From contig NC_079881.1 in assembly GCF_029227915.1 (NCBI RefSeq), positions 3,286,001-3,350,000 on the forward strand: a stretch of DNA of 64,000 nt. Direction: 5' to 3'. A program made the translations under genes and the position numbers. The DNA is from Hydractinia symbiolongicarpus. Lineage: Eukaryota > Cnidaria > Hydrozoa > Anthoathecata > Hydractiniidae. Below the pieces are notes generated by a model, which saw only the letters and a program-made list of their open reading frames with translations, did no database searches and was not told where the DNA came from. This document shows, in pieces, positions 23,619 to 36,295 of this stretch (position 1 is its first letter; each line of letters begins with the position of its first letter).

Positions 23619-26600
23619 GGTCCCGTAGTAAAAAATGACTTACTTATCTAATATTTTTAAATAAAGGACTACCACAGCGCCTCGCGTAATTGCTGAGTTC
23701 CAGCATTCATATCAAATTAAGAAAATTTTTATTTCTTGGAGTCCAATCGGCTCACTTATCACATTCATCAGGTCACAGTCCAAAATCAATTCAACTAAGT
23801 CCCCCAGTCAATCGTTCAACTGTTAAAAGTGATACCACCTAGTAATATCGGGAAAATATCACTAAATACATGTTGGTACGAATATGTGACGCAACCATTG
23901 TAACTCAAACGGATTGGTACTGTTAGAAAGTCAATGAAACGTTGTTTTTGAAACTCTCTCTATTTCTTCAGCGCGCGATAACGGCTAGGATTGGTCCCAC
24001 AGTAAAAAATGACTTATTTCTCTAAATTTTTAAATGAAGCGCTACCACAGCGCCCAGTTTTATCGTTGAGTTCCAGCAATCATGTCAATTTAGAGGAATG
24101 TTATTTCCTGGAGTTCAATTCTCTCAATTATCACATTCAAAATGTCAAAGTCCAAAATCAGTTGAATTAAATCCCACAGTCAATCGTTTCACTGTTAAAA
24201 GCGATGCAACCTAGTAATATCAGAAAATTATCGCTAAATACATGTTGGTACGAATATGTGACCCTACCGTTGTAACTCAAACGAACTGACACCGTTAGAG
24301 GGACAATGAAATGTAGTTTTTGAAATTATCTCTATTTCTTCAGCGCGCGCTAACGGCTAGGATTGGTCCCGTAGTAAAAAATGACTTACTTATCTAATAT
24401 TTTTAAATAAAGGACTACCACAGCGCCTCGCGTAATTGCTGAGTTCCTGCATTCATATCAAATTAAGAAAAATTTTATTTCTTGGAGTCCAATCGGCTCA
24501 CTTATCACATTCATCAGGTCACAGTCCAAAATCAATTCAACTAAGTCCCACAGTCAATCGTTCCACTGTTAAAAGTGATACCACCTAGTAATATCGGGAA
24601 AATATCACTAAATACATGTTGGTACGAATATGTGACGCAACCATTGTAACTCAAACGGATTGGTACTGTTAGAAAGTCAATGAAACGTTGTTTTTGAAAC
24701 TCTCTCTATTTCTTCAGCGCGCGATAACGGCTAGGATTGGTCCCACAGTAAAAAATGACTTATTTCTCTAAATTTTTAAATGAAGCGCTACCACAGCGCC
24801 CAGTTTTATCGTTGAGTTCCAGCAATCATGTCAAATTAGAGGAATGTTATTTCCTGGAGTTCAATTCTCTCAATTATCACATTCAAAAGGTCAAAGTCCA
24901 AAATCAGTTGAATTAAATCCCACAGTCAATCGTTTCACTGTTAAAAGCGATGCAACCTAGTAATATCAGAAAATTATCGCTAAATACATGTTGGTACGAA
25001 TATGTGACCCTACCGTTGTAACTCAAACGAACTGACACCGTTAGAGGGACAATGAAATGTAGTTTTTGAAATTATCTCTATTTCTTCAGCGCGCGCTAAC
25101 GGCTAGGATTGGTCCCGTAGTAAAAAATGACTTATTTATCTAATATTTTTAAATAAAGGACTACCACAGCGCCTCGCGTAATTGCTGAGTTCCAGCATTC
25201 ATATCAAATTAAGAAAAATTTTATTTCTTGGAGTCCAATCGGCTCACTTATCACATTCATCAGGTCACAGTCCAAAATCAATTCAACTAAGTCCCCCAGT
25301 CAATCGTTCAACTGTTAAAAGTGATACCACCTAGTAATATCGGGAAAATATCACTAAATACATGTTGGTACGAATATGTGACGCAACCATTGTAACTCAA
25401 ACGGATTGGTACTGTTAGAAAGTCAATGAAACGTTGTTTTTGAAACTCTCTCTATTTCTTCAGCGCGCGATAACGGCTAGGATTGGTCCCACAGTAAAAA
25501 ATGACTTATTTCTCTAAATTTTTAAATGAAGCGCTACCACAGCGCCCAGTTTTATCGTTGAGTTCCAGCAATCATGTCAATTTAGAGGAATGTTATTTCC
25601 TGGAGTTCAATTCTCTCAATTATCACATTCAAAATGTCAAAGTCCAAAATCAGTTGAATTAAATCCCACAGTCAATCGTTTCACTGTTAAAAGCGATGCA
25701 ACCTAGTAATATCAGAAAATTATCGCTAAATACATGTTGGTACGAATATGTGACCCTACCGTTGTAACTCAAACGAACTGACACCGTTAGAGGGACAATG
25801 AAATGTAGTTTTTGAAATTATCTCTATTTCTTCAGCGCGCGCTAACGGCTAGGATTGGTCCCGTAGTAAAAAATGACTTACTTATCTAATATTTTTAAAT
25901 AAAGGACTACCACAGCGCCTCGCGTAATTGCTGAGTTCCAGCATTCATATCAAATTAAGAAAAATTTTATTTCTTGGAGTCCAATCGGCTCACTTATCAC
26001 ATTCATCAGGTCACAGTCCAAAATCAATTCAACTAAGTCCCACAGTCAATCGTTCCACTGTTAAAAGTGATACCACCTAGTAATATCGGGAAAATATCAC
26101 TAAATACATGTTGGTACGAATATGTGACGCAACCATTGTAACTCAAACGGATTGGTACTGTTAGAAAGTCAATGAAACGTTGTTTTTGAAACTCTCTCTA
26201 TTTCTTCAGCGCGCGATAACGGCTAGGATTGGTCCCACAGTAAAAAATGACTTATTTCTCTAAATTTTTAAATGAAGCGCTACCACAGCGCCCAGTTTTA
26301 TCGTTGAGTTCCAGCAATCATGTCAAATTAGAGGAATGTTATTTCCTGGAGTTCAATTCTCTCAATTATCACATTCAAAAGGTCAAAGTCCAAAATCAGT
26401 TGAATTAAATCCCACAGTCAATCGTTTCACTGTTAAAAGCGATGCAACCTAGTAATATCAGAAAATTATCGCTAAATACATGTTGGTACGAATATGTGAC
26501 CCTACCGTTGTAACTCAAACGAACTGACACCGTTAGAGGGACAATGAAATGTAGTTTTTGAAATTATCTCTATTTCTTCAGCGCGCGCTAACGGCTAGGA

Positions 26601-27348
26601 TTGGTCCCGTAGTAAAAAATGACTTACTTATCTAATATTTTTAAATAAAGGACTACCACAGCGCCTCGCGTAATTGCTGAGTTCCAGCATTCATATCAAA
26701 TTAAGAAAAATTTTATTTCTTGGAGTCCAATCGGCTCACTTATCACATTCATCAGGTCACAGTCCAAAATCAATTCAACTAAGTCCCACAGTCAATCGTT
26801 CCACTGTTAAAAGTGATACCACCTAGTAATATCGGGAAAATATCACTAAATACATGTTGGTACGAATATGTGACGCAACCATTGTAACTCAAACGGATTG
26901 GTACTGTTAGAAAGTCAATGAAACGTTGTTTTTGAAACTCTCTCTATTTCTTCAGCGCGCGATAACGGCTAGGATTGGTCCCACAGTAAAAAATGACTTA
27001 TTTCTCTAAATTTTTAAATGAAGCGCTACCACAGCGCCCAGTTTTATCGTTGAGTTCCAGCAATCATGTCAAATTAGAGGAATGTTATTTCCTGGAGTTC
27101 AATTCTCTCAATTATCACATTCAAAAGGTCAAAGTCCAAAATCAGTTGAATTAAATCCCACAGTCAATCGTTTCACTGTTAAAAGAGATACCACCTAGTA
27201 ATATCAGAAAATTATGGCTAAATACATGTTGGTAGGAATATGTGACACAGCCGTTGTAACTCAAACGGACTGACACCGTTAGAAAGACAATGAAATGTAG
27301 TTATCGAAATGGTCTATATTCCTTCAGCGCGCGCTAACGGCTAAGGTT
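23619..27348 (+). repeat. Five tandem P/Q dimers (746 bp period)
   Basis: Monomer starts: 23619, 23993, 24365, 24739, 25111, 25485, 25857, 26231, 26603, 26977. P and Q alternate perfectly with dimer starts exactly 746 bp apart. Dimers at 23619 and 25111 share three private variants ('gtcccccagtcaatcg', 'catgtcaatttag', 'aaaatgtcaaag'), so a 1,492 bp, four-monomer segment was duplicated in tandem. The last Q unit has the same chimeric 3' half as 6567. This is the longest regular P/Q run in the window. Confidence 0.93.
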
Positions 27349-29584
27349 GGTCCCGCAGTAAAAAATGACTTATTTCTCTAAATTTTTAAATGGAGCGCTA
27401 CCACAGCGCCCAGTGTAATCGCTGTGTTCCGGCAATCATGTCAAATTAGAAGAATGTTATTTCCTGGAGTTCAATTGTCTCATTAATCACATTCATAAGG
27501 TCAAAACACAAAATCAGTTCAATTAAGTCCCACAGTCAATCGATTCACTGTTAAGAGCGATGCAACCTAGTAATATCAGAAAAATATCGCTAAATACATG
27601 TTGGTACGAATATGTGACGCAACCGTTGTAACTTAAAAGGTTTTATACTGTTAGAAAGTCAAAGAAATGTAGTTTTTGAAACTGTCTCTAAATCTTCAGC
27701 GCCCCCTAACGGCTCAGATTGGTCCCGCAGTAAAAAATGACTTATTTCTCTAAATTTTTAAATGGAGCGCTACCACAGCGCCCAGTGTAATCGCTGAGTT
27801 CCGGCAATCATTTCAAATTAAGAAGAATGTTATTTCTTGGAGTCCAATTGGCTCACTTATAACATTTATCAGCTCACAGACCACAATCAATTCAACTAAG
27901 ACCCACAGTCAATCGTTTCACTGTTAAAAGCGATACCACCTAGTAATATCGGAAAAATATCACTAAATACATGTTGGTACAAATATATGACGCAACCATT
28001 GTAACTCAAACGGATTGATACTGTTAGAAAGTCAATGAAATGTAGTTTTTAAAACTTTCTCTATTTCTTCAACGCGCGATAACGGCTAGGATTGGTCTTA
28101 CAGTAAAAAATGAGTTATTTCTCTAAATTTTTGAATAAAGCGCTACCACAGCGCCCAGTGTAATCGCTGAGTTCCGGCAATCATGTCAAATTAGAAGAAT
28201 GTTATTTTCTGGAGTTCAATTATCTCAAATATCACATTCATGAGGTCAAAATACAAAATCAGTTCAATTAAGTCCCACAGTCAATCGATTCACTGTTAAG
28301 AGCGATGCAACCTAGTAATATCAGAAAAATATCGCTAAATACATGTTGGTACGAATATGTGACGCAACCGTTGTAACTCAAAAGGATTGATACTGTTAGA
28401 AAATCAATGAAATGTAGTTTTTGAAACTGTCTCTAAATCTTCAGCGCGCACTAACGGCTCACATTGGTCCCACAGTAAAAAATGACTTATCTATCTAAAT
28501 TTTTAAATAAAGCGCTACCACAGCGCCCAGTGTAATCGCTGAGTTTCAGCAATCATTTTAAATTAAGAAGATTGTTATCTCTTGGAGTCCAATTGGCTCA
28601 CTTATCACATTAATCAGGTCACAGTCAAAAATCAATTCAACTAAGACCCATAGTAAATCGTTTAAATGTTAAAAGCGATACCAGATAGTAATATCGGAAA
28701 AATATCACTAAACACATGTTGGTACGAATATGTGACGCAACCATTGTAACTCAAACGGATTGATAGTGTTAGAACGTCAATGAAATGTAGTTTTTGAAAC
28801 TTTCCCTATTTCTTCAGCGCGCGATAACGGCTAGGACTGGTCCCACAGTAAAGAATGACTTATTTTTTAAAATTTTAAATACACCGCTAACACAGCGCCC
28901 AGTGTAATCGCTAAGTTTGAAACAATCATGTCAAAATAAGAAGAATGTTTTTTTCTTGGAGTCCAATTGGCTCACTTATCACATTAATAGGGTCAAAGCC
29001 CACAATCTTATCAACTAAGACCCACAGTCAATCGTTTCACTGTTAAAAGCGATACCACCTAGTAATATCGGAAAAATATCACTAAATACATGTTGGTACA
29101 AATATGTGACGCAACCATTGTAACTCAAACGGATTGATACTGTTAGAAAGTCAATGAAATGTAGTTTTTAAAACTTTCTCTATTTCTTCAACGCGCGATA
29201 ACGGCTAGGATTGGTCTTACAGTAAAAAATGACTTATTTCTCTAAATTTTTGAATAAAGCGCTACCACAGCGCCCAGTGTAATCGCTGAGTTCCGGCAAT
29301 CATGTCAAATTAGAAGAATGTTATTTCCTGGAGTTCAATTGCCTTACTTATAACATTTATCAGCTCACAGTCCACAATCAATTCAACTAAGACCCACAGT
29401 CAATCTTTTCACTGGTGAAAGCGATACCACCTAGTAATATCGGAAAAACTTCACTAAATACATGTTGGTACGAATATGTGACGCAACCATTGTAACTCAA
29501 ACGGATTGATACTGTTACAAAGTCAATAAAATGTAGTTTTTGAAACTTTCTCTATTTCTTCAGCGCGCGCTAACGGCTAGGATT
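27349..29584 (+). repeat. Six-monomer block, copy 4
   Basis: Monomer starts: 27349, 27721, 28094, 28466, 28839, 29213. It matches 6939-9174 at a constant offset of 20,410 bp with rare single-base differences (for example 'gccttactta' near 29341 against 'gcctcactta' near 8931). Confidence 0.93.
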
Positions 29585-30330
29585 GGTCCCGTAGTGAAAA
29601 ATGACTTACTTATCTAATATTTTTAAATAAAGGACTACCACAGCGCCTCGAGTAATTGCTGAGTTCCAGCATTCATATCAAATTAAGAAAAATTTTATTT
29701 CTTGGAGTCCAATCGGCTCACTTATCACATTCATCAGGTCACAGTCCAAAATCAATTCAACTAAGTCTCACAGTCAATCGTTCCACTGTTAAAAGTGATA
29801 CCACCTAGTAATATCGGGAAAATATCACTAAATACATGTTGGTACGAATATGTGACGCAACCATTGTAACTCAAACGGATTGGTACTGTTAGAAAGTCAA
29901 TGAAACGTTGTTTTTGAAACTCTCTCTATTTCTTCAGCGCGCGATAACGGCTAGGATTGGTCCCACAGTATAAAATGACTTATTTCTCTAAATTTTTAAA
30001 TGAAGCGCTACCACAGCGCCCAGTTTTATCGTTGAGTTCCAGCAATCATGTCAAATTAGAGGAATGTTATTTCCTGGAGTTCAATTCTCTCAATTATCAC
30101 ATTCAAAAGGTCAAAGTCCAAAATCAGTTGAATTAAATCCCACAGTCAATCGTTTCACTGTTAAAAGCGATGCAACCTAGTAATATCAGAAAATTATGGC
30201 TAAATACATGTTGGTACGAATATGTGACACAACCGTTGTAACTGAAGCGGATTGATACCGTTAGAAGATCAATGAAATGCAGTTTTTGAAACTGTCGCAA
30301 CTTCTTCAGTGCGCGATAACGGCTAGGATT
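29585..30330 (+). repeat. Single P/Q dimer, second copy
   Basis: Starts 29585 (P) and 29959 (Q). It shares the private variants 'gtagtgaaaaatg', 'cctcgagtaattg' and 'cagtataaaatg' with 9175-9920. One difference, 'aagtctcacag' near 29763, is visible. Confidence 0.93.
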
Positions 30331-32567
30331 GGTCCCACAGTAAAAAATGACTTATTTATCTAAATTTTTAAATACACTGCTAACCCAGCGCCCAGTGTAA
30401 TCGCTGAGTTTCAGCAATCATGTCAAATTAAGAAGAATGTTTTTTCTTGGAGTCCAATTGGCTCACTTATCACATTAATAGGGTCAAAGCCCACAATCAG
30501 TTCAATTAAGTCGCACAGTCAATCGTTTCACTGTTAAAAGAGATACCACGTAGTAATATCAGAAAATTATGGGTAAATACATGTTGGTAGGAATATTTGA
30601 CACAGCCGTTGTAACTCAAACGGACTGACACCGTTAGAAAGACAATGAAATGTAGTTATCGAAATGGTCTATATTCCTTCAGCGCGCGCTAACGGCTAAG
30701 GTTGGTCCCGCAGTAAAAAATGACTTATTTCTCTAAATTTTTAAATGGAGCGCTACCACAGCGCCCAGTGTAATCGCTGTGTTCCGGCAATCATGTCAAA
30801 TTAGAAGAATGTTATTTCCTGGAGTTCAATTGTCTCATTAATCACATTCATAAGGTCAAAACACAAAATCAGTTCAATTAAGTCCCACAGTCAATCGATT
30901 CACTGTTAAGAGCGATGCAACCTAGTAATATCAGAAAAATATCGCTAAATACATGTTGGTACGAATATGTGACGCAACCGTTGTAACTTAAAAGGTTTTA
31001 TACTGTTAGAAAGTCAAAGAAATGTAGTTTTTGAAACTGTCTCTAAATCTTCAGCGCCCCCTAACGGCTCAGATTGGTCCCGCAGTGAAAAATGACTTAT
31101 TTCTCTAAATTTTTAAATGGAGCGCTACCACAGCGCTCAGTGTAATCGCTGAGTTCCGGCAATCATTTCAAATTAAGAAGAATGTTATTTCTTGGAGTCC
31201 AATTGGCTCACTTATAACATTTATCAGCTCACAGACCACAATCAATTCAACTAAGACCCACAGTCAATCGTTTCACTGTTAAAAGCGATACCACCTAGTA
31301 ATATCGGAAAAATATCACTAAATACATGTTGGTACAAATATATGACGCAACCATTGTAACTCAAACGGATTGATACTGTTAGAAAGTCAATGAAATGTAG
31401 TTTTTAAAACTTTCTCTATTTCTTCAACGCGCGATAACGGCTAGGATTGGTCTTACAGTAAAAAATGAGTTATTTCTCTAAATTTTTGAATAAAGCGCTA
31501 CCACATCGCCCAGTGTAATCGCTGAGTTCCGGCAATCATGTCAAATTAGAAGAATGTTATTTTCTGGAGTTCAATTATCTCAAATATCACATTCATGAGG
31601 TCAAAATACACAATCAGTTCAATTAAGTCCCACAGTCAATCGATTCACTGTTAAGAGCGATGCAACCTAGTAATATCTGAAAAATATCGCTAAATACATG
31701 TTGGTAGGAATATGTGACGCAACCGTTGTAACTCAAAAGGATTGATACTGTTAGAAAATCAATGAAATGTAGTTTTTGAAACTGTCTCTAAATCTTCAGC
31801 GCGCACTAACGGCTCACATTGGTCCCACAGTAAAAAATGACTTATTTATCTAAATTTTTAAATAAAGCGCTACCACAGCGCCCAGTGTAATCGCTGAGTT
31901 TCAGCAATCATTTTAAATTAAGAAGATTGTTATCTCTTGGAGTCCAATTGGCTCACTTATCACATTAATCAGGTCACAGTCCAAAATCAATTCAACTAAG
32001 ACCCATAGTAAATCGTTTAAATGTTAAAAGCGATACCAGATAGTAATATCGGAAAAATATCACTAAACACATGTTGGTACGAATATGTGACGCAACCATT
32101 GTAACTCAAACGGATTGATACTGTTAGAACGTCAATGAAATGTAGTTTTTGAAACTTTCCCTATTTCTTCAGCGCGCGATAACGGCTAGGATTGGTTCCA
32201 CAGTAAAGAATGACTTATTTTTTAAAATTTTATATACACCGCTAACACAGCGCCCAGTGTAATCGCTAAGTTCGAAACAATCATGTCAAAATAAGAAGAA
32301 TGTTTTTTTCTTGGAGTCCAATTGGCTCACTTATCACATTAATAGGGTCAAAGCCCACAATCAGTTCAATTAAGTCGCACAGTCAATCGTTTCACTGTTA
32401 AGAGCGATGCAACCTAGTAATATCAGAAAAATATCGCTAAATACATGTTGGTACGAATATGTGACGCAGCCGTTGTAACTTAAAAGAATTTATACTGTTA
32501 GAAAGTCAAAGAAATGTAGTTTTTGAAACTGTCTCTAAATTTTCAGCGCCCCCTAACGGCTCAGATT
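30331..32567 (+). repeat. Six-monomer block, copy 5 (shifted, chimeric end)
   Basis: Monomer starts: 30331, 30704, 31076, 31449, 31821, 32194. The first unit is the 598-type lead monomer and the next five correspond to 971-2460, all at an offset of 29,733-29,734 bp. The final unit follows the model to about 32350, then switches to an unrelated 3' half ('gtgacgcagccg', 'aagaatttatac'), so the block's last monomer is absent. It carries more private changes than copies 1-4 ('taacccagcg', 'acctagtaatatctg'). Confidence 0.9.
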
Positions 32568-34430
32568 GGTCCCACAGTAAGAAATGACTTATTTATCTAA
32601 ATTTTTAAATAAAGCGCTACCACAGCGCCCAGTGTAATCGCTGAGTTCCGGCAATCATGTCAAATTAGAAGAATGTTATTTCCTAAAGTTCAATTGCCTC
32701 ACTTATAATATTTATCAGCTCACAGTCCACAATCAATTCAACTAAGACCCACAGTCAATCTTTTCACTGGTGAAAGCGACACCACCTAGTAATATCGGAA
32801 AAACATCACTAAATACATGTTGGTACGAATATGTGACGCAACCATTGTAACTAAAACGGATTGATACTGTTAGAAAGTCAATAAAATGTAGTTTTTTAAA
32901 CTTTCTCTATTTCTTCAGCGCGCGATAACGGCTAGGATTGGTCCCACAGTAAAAAATTACTTACTTCTCTAAATTTTTTAAAGAATGCGGTACCACAGCG
33001 CCCAGTGTAATCGCTGAGTTACAGCAATCATTTCAAATTAAGAAGAATGTTATTTCCTGGAGTTCAGTTGCCTCACTGATAACATTTATCAGCTCACAGT
33101 CCACAATCAATTCAACTAAGACCCACAGTCAATCTTTTCACTGGTGAAAGCGATACCACCTAGTAATATTGGAAAAACATCACTAAACACATGTTGGTAC
33201 GAATATGTGACGCACCCATTGTAACTTAAACGGATTGATACTGTTAGAAAGTCAATAAAATGTAGTTTTTGAAACTTTCTCTATTTCTTCAGCGCGCGAT
33301 AACGGCTAGGATTGGTCCCACAGTAAAAAATTACTTACTTCTCTAAATTTTTTAAAGAATGCGGTACCACAGCGCCCAGTGTAATCGTTGAGTTACAGCA
33401 ATCATTTCAAATTAAGAAGAATGTTATTTCTTGGAGTCCAATTGGCTCACTTATAACATTTATCAGCTCACAGACCACAATCAATTCAACTAAGACCCAC
33501 AGTCAATCGTTTCACTGTTAAAAGCGATACCACCAAATAATATCGGAAAAATATCACTATATACATATTGGTACGAATATGTGACGCAACCGTTGTAACT
33601 CAAAAGGATTGATACTGTTAGAAAGTCAATGAAATGTAGTTTTTGGAATTGTCCCTAAATCTTCACCGACCCCTAACAGCTCAGCTTGGTCCCACAGTAA
33701 AAAATGGCTTATTTATCTAAATTTTTTAATAAAGCGCTACCACAGCGCCCAGTGTAATCGCTGAGTTCCAGCAATCATTTCAAATTAAGAAAAATGTTAT
33801 TTCTTGGAGTCCAATTGGCTCACCTATCACATTAATCAGGTAACAGTCCAAAATCAATTCAACTAAGACCCACAGTCAATCGTTACACTGTTTAAAGCGA
33901 TACCACCTAGTAATATCGGAAAAATATCACTAAATACATGTTGGTACGAATATGTGACGCAACCATTGTAACTCAAACGGATTGATGCTGTTAGAAAGTC
34001 AATGAAATGTAGTTTTTGAAACTTTCTCTATTTCTTCAACTCGCGATAACTGCTAGGATTGGTCCCACAGTAAAAAATGACTTATTTCTCTAAATTTTTA
34101 AATAAAGCGCTACCACAGCGCTCAGTGTAATCGCTGAGTTCCGGCAATCATGTCAAATTAGAAGAATGTTATTTTCTGGAGTTCAATTATCTCAAATATC
34201 ACATTCATGAGGTCAAAATACAAAATCAGTTCAATTAAGTCCCACAGTCAATCGATTCACTGTTGAGCGATGCAACCTAGTAATATCAGAAAAATATCGC
34301 TAAATACATGTTGGTACGAATATGTGACGCAGCCGTTGTAACTTAAAAGAATTTATACTGTTAGAAAGTCAAAGAAATGTAGTTTTTGAAACTGTCTCTA
34401 AATTTTCAGCGCCCCCTAACGGCTCAGATT
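32568..34430 (+). repeat. Pentamer HOR, copy 1 (1,863 bp)
   Basis: Monomer starts: 32568, 32940, 33314, 33688, 34061. The order and tags match the next five monomers: 'cagcgcgcgataacgg' (X-like units), 'caccgacccctaacagc', and 'caactcgcgataac'. Similarity actually begins near 32390 in the preceding unit. The fifth unit lacks 2 bp ('ctgttgagcg'), giving a 370 bp monomer. Confidence 0.88.
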
Positions 34431-36295
34431 GGTGCCACAGTAAAAAATTACTTATTTATCTAAATTTTTAAATAAAGCGCTACCACAGCGCCCAGTGTAA
34501 TCGCTGAGTTCCGGCAATCATGTCAAATTAGAAGAATGTTATTTCCTGGAGTTCAATTGCCTCACTTATAATATTTATCAGCTCACAGTCCACAATCAAT
34601 TCAACTAAGACCCACAGTCAATCTTTTCACTGGTGAAAGCGATACCACCTAGTAATATCGGAAAAACATCACTAAATACATGTTGGTACGAATATGTGAC
34701 GCAACCATTGTAACTAAAACGGATTCATACTGTTAGAAAGTCAATAAAATGTAGGTTTTGAAACTTTCTCTATTTCTTCAGCGCGCGATAACGGCTAGGA
34801 TTGGTCCCACAGTAAAAAATTACTTACTTCTCTAAAATTTTTAAAGAATGCGGTACCACAGCGCCCAGTGTAATCGCTGAGTTACAGCAATCATTTCAAA
34901 TTAAGAAGAATGTTATTTCCTGGAGTTCAATTGCCTCACTTATAACATTTATCAGCTCACAGTCCACAATCAATTCAACTAAGACCCACAGTCAATCTTT
35001 TCACTGGTGAAAGCGATACCACCTAGTAATATTGGAAAAACATCACTAAATACATGTTGGTACGAATATGTGACGCAACCATTGTAACTAAAACGGATTG
35101 ATACTGTTAGAAAGTCAATAAAACGTAGTTTTTGAAACTTTCTCTATTTCTTCAGCGCGCGATAACGGCTAGGATTGGTCCCACAGTAAAAGATTACTTA
35201 CTTCTCTAAATTTTTTAAAGAATGCGGTACCACAGCGCCCAGTGTAATCGCTGAGTTACAGCAATCATTTCAAATTAAGAAGAATGTTATTTCTTGGAGT
35301 CCAATTGGCTCACTTATAACATTTATCAGCTCACAGACCACAATCAATTCAACTAAGACCCACAGTCAATCGTTACACTGTTTAAAGCGATACCACCAAA
35401 TAATATCGGAAAAATATCACTATATACATATTGGTACGAATATGTGACGCAACCGTTGTAACTCAAAAGGATTGATACTGTTAGAAAGTCAATGAAATGT
35501 AGTTTTTGAAATTGTCCCTAAATCTTCACCGACCCCTAACAGCTCAGCTTGGTCCCACAGTAAAAAATGACTTATTTCTCTAAATTTTTTAATAAAGCGC
35601 TACCACAGCGCCCAGTGTAATCGCTGAGTTCCAGCAATCATTTCAAATTAAGAAAAATGTTATTTCTTGGAGTCCAATTGGCTCACTTATCACATTAATC
35701 AGGTAACAGTCCAAAATCAATTCAACTAAGACCCACAGTCAATCGTTACACTGTTTAAAGCGATACCACCTAGTAATATCGGAAAAATATCACTAAATAC
35801 ATGTTGGTACGAATATGTGACGCAACCATTGTAACTCAAACGGATTGATGCTGTTAGAAAGTCAATGAAATGTAGTTTTTGAAACTTTCTCTATTTCTTC
35901 AACTCGCGATAAATGCTAGGATTGGTCCCACAGTAAAAAATGACTTATTTCTCTAAATTTTTAAATAAAGCGCTACCACAGCACTCAGTGTAATCGCTGA
36001 GTTCCGGAAATCATGTCAAATTAGAAGAATGTTATTTTCTGGAGTTCAATTATCTCAAATATCACATTCATGAGGTCAAAATACAAAATCAGTTCAATTA
36101 AGTCCCACAGTCAATCGATTCACTGTTAAGAGCGATGCAACCTAGTAATATCAGAAAAATATCGCTAAATACATGTTGGTACGAATATGTGACGCAACCG
36201 TTGTAACTCAAAAGGATTGATACTGTTAGAAAATCAATGAAATGTAGTTTTTGAAACTGTCTCTAAATCTTCAGCGCGCACTAACGGCTCAGATT
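34431..36295 (+). repeat. Pentamer HOR, copy 2
   Basis: Monomer starts: 34431, 34803, 35177, 35551, 35924, each 1,863 bp after its partner. Private differences include 'ggtgccacag' at 34431, 'aaatgctagg' near 35910 and 'cagcactcag' near 35980. Resemblance ends near 36120, within the last unit. Confidence 0.88.

Larger units (their letters stand above)
18547..30327 (+). repeat. Second copy of the 1-9917 superblock
   Basis: Monomer starts at 226-3580 reappear at an offset of 18,546-18,547, and those at 5447-9921 at an offset of 20,410. The 1,864 bp change of offset equals five monomers: one lost (equivalent of 3953) and six gained (within 23619-27348). Rare private variants recur in order ('atttcatggag', 'gtagtgaaaaatg', 'cagtataaaatg'). 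The end is sharp: after about 9917 and 30327 the two diverge. Confidence 0.92.
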
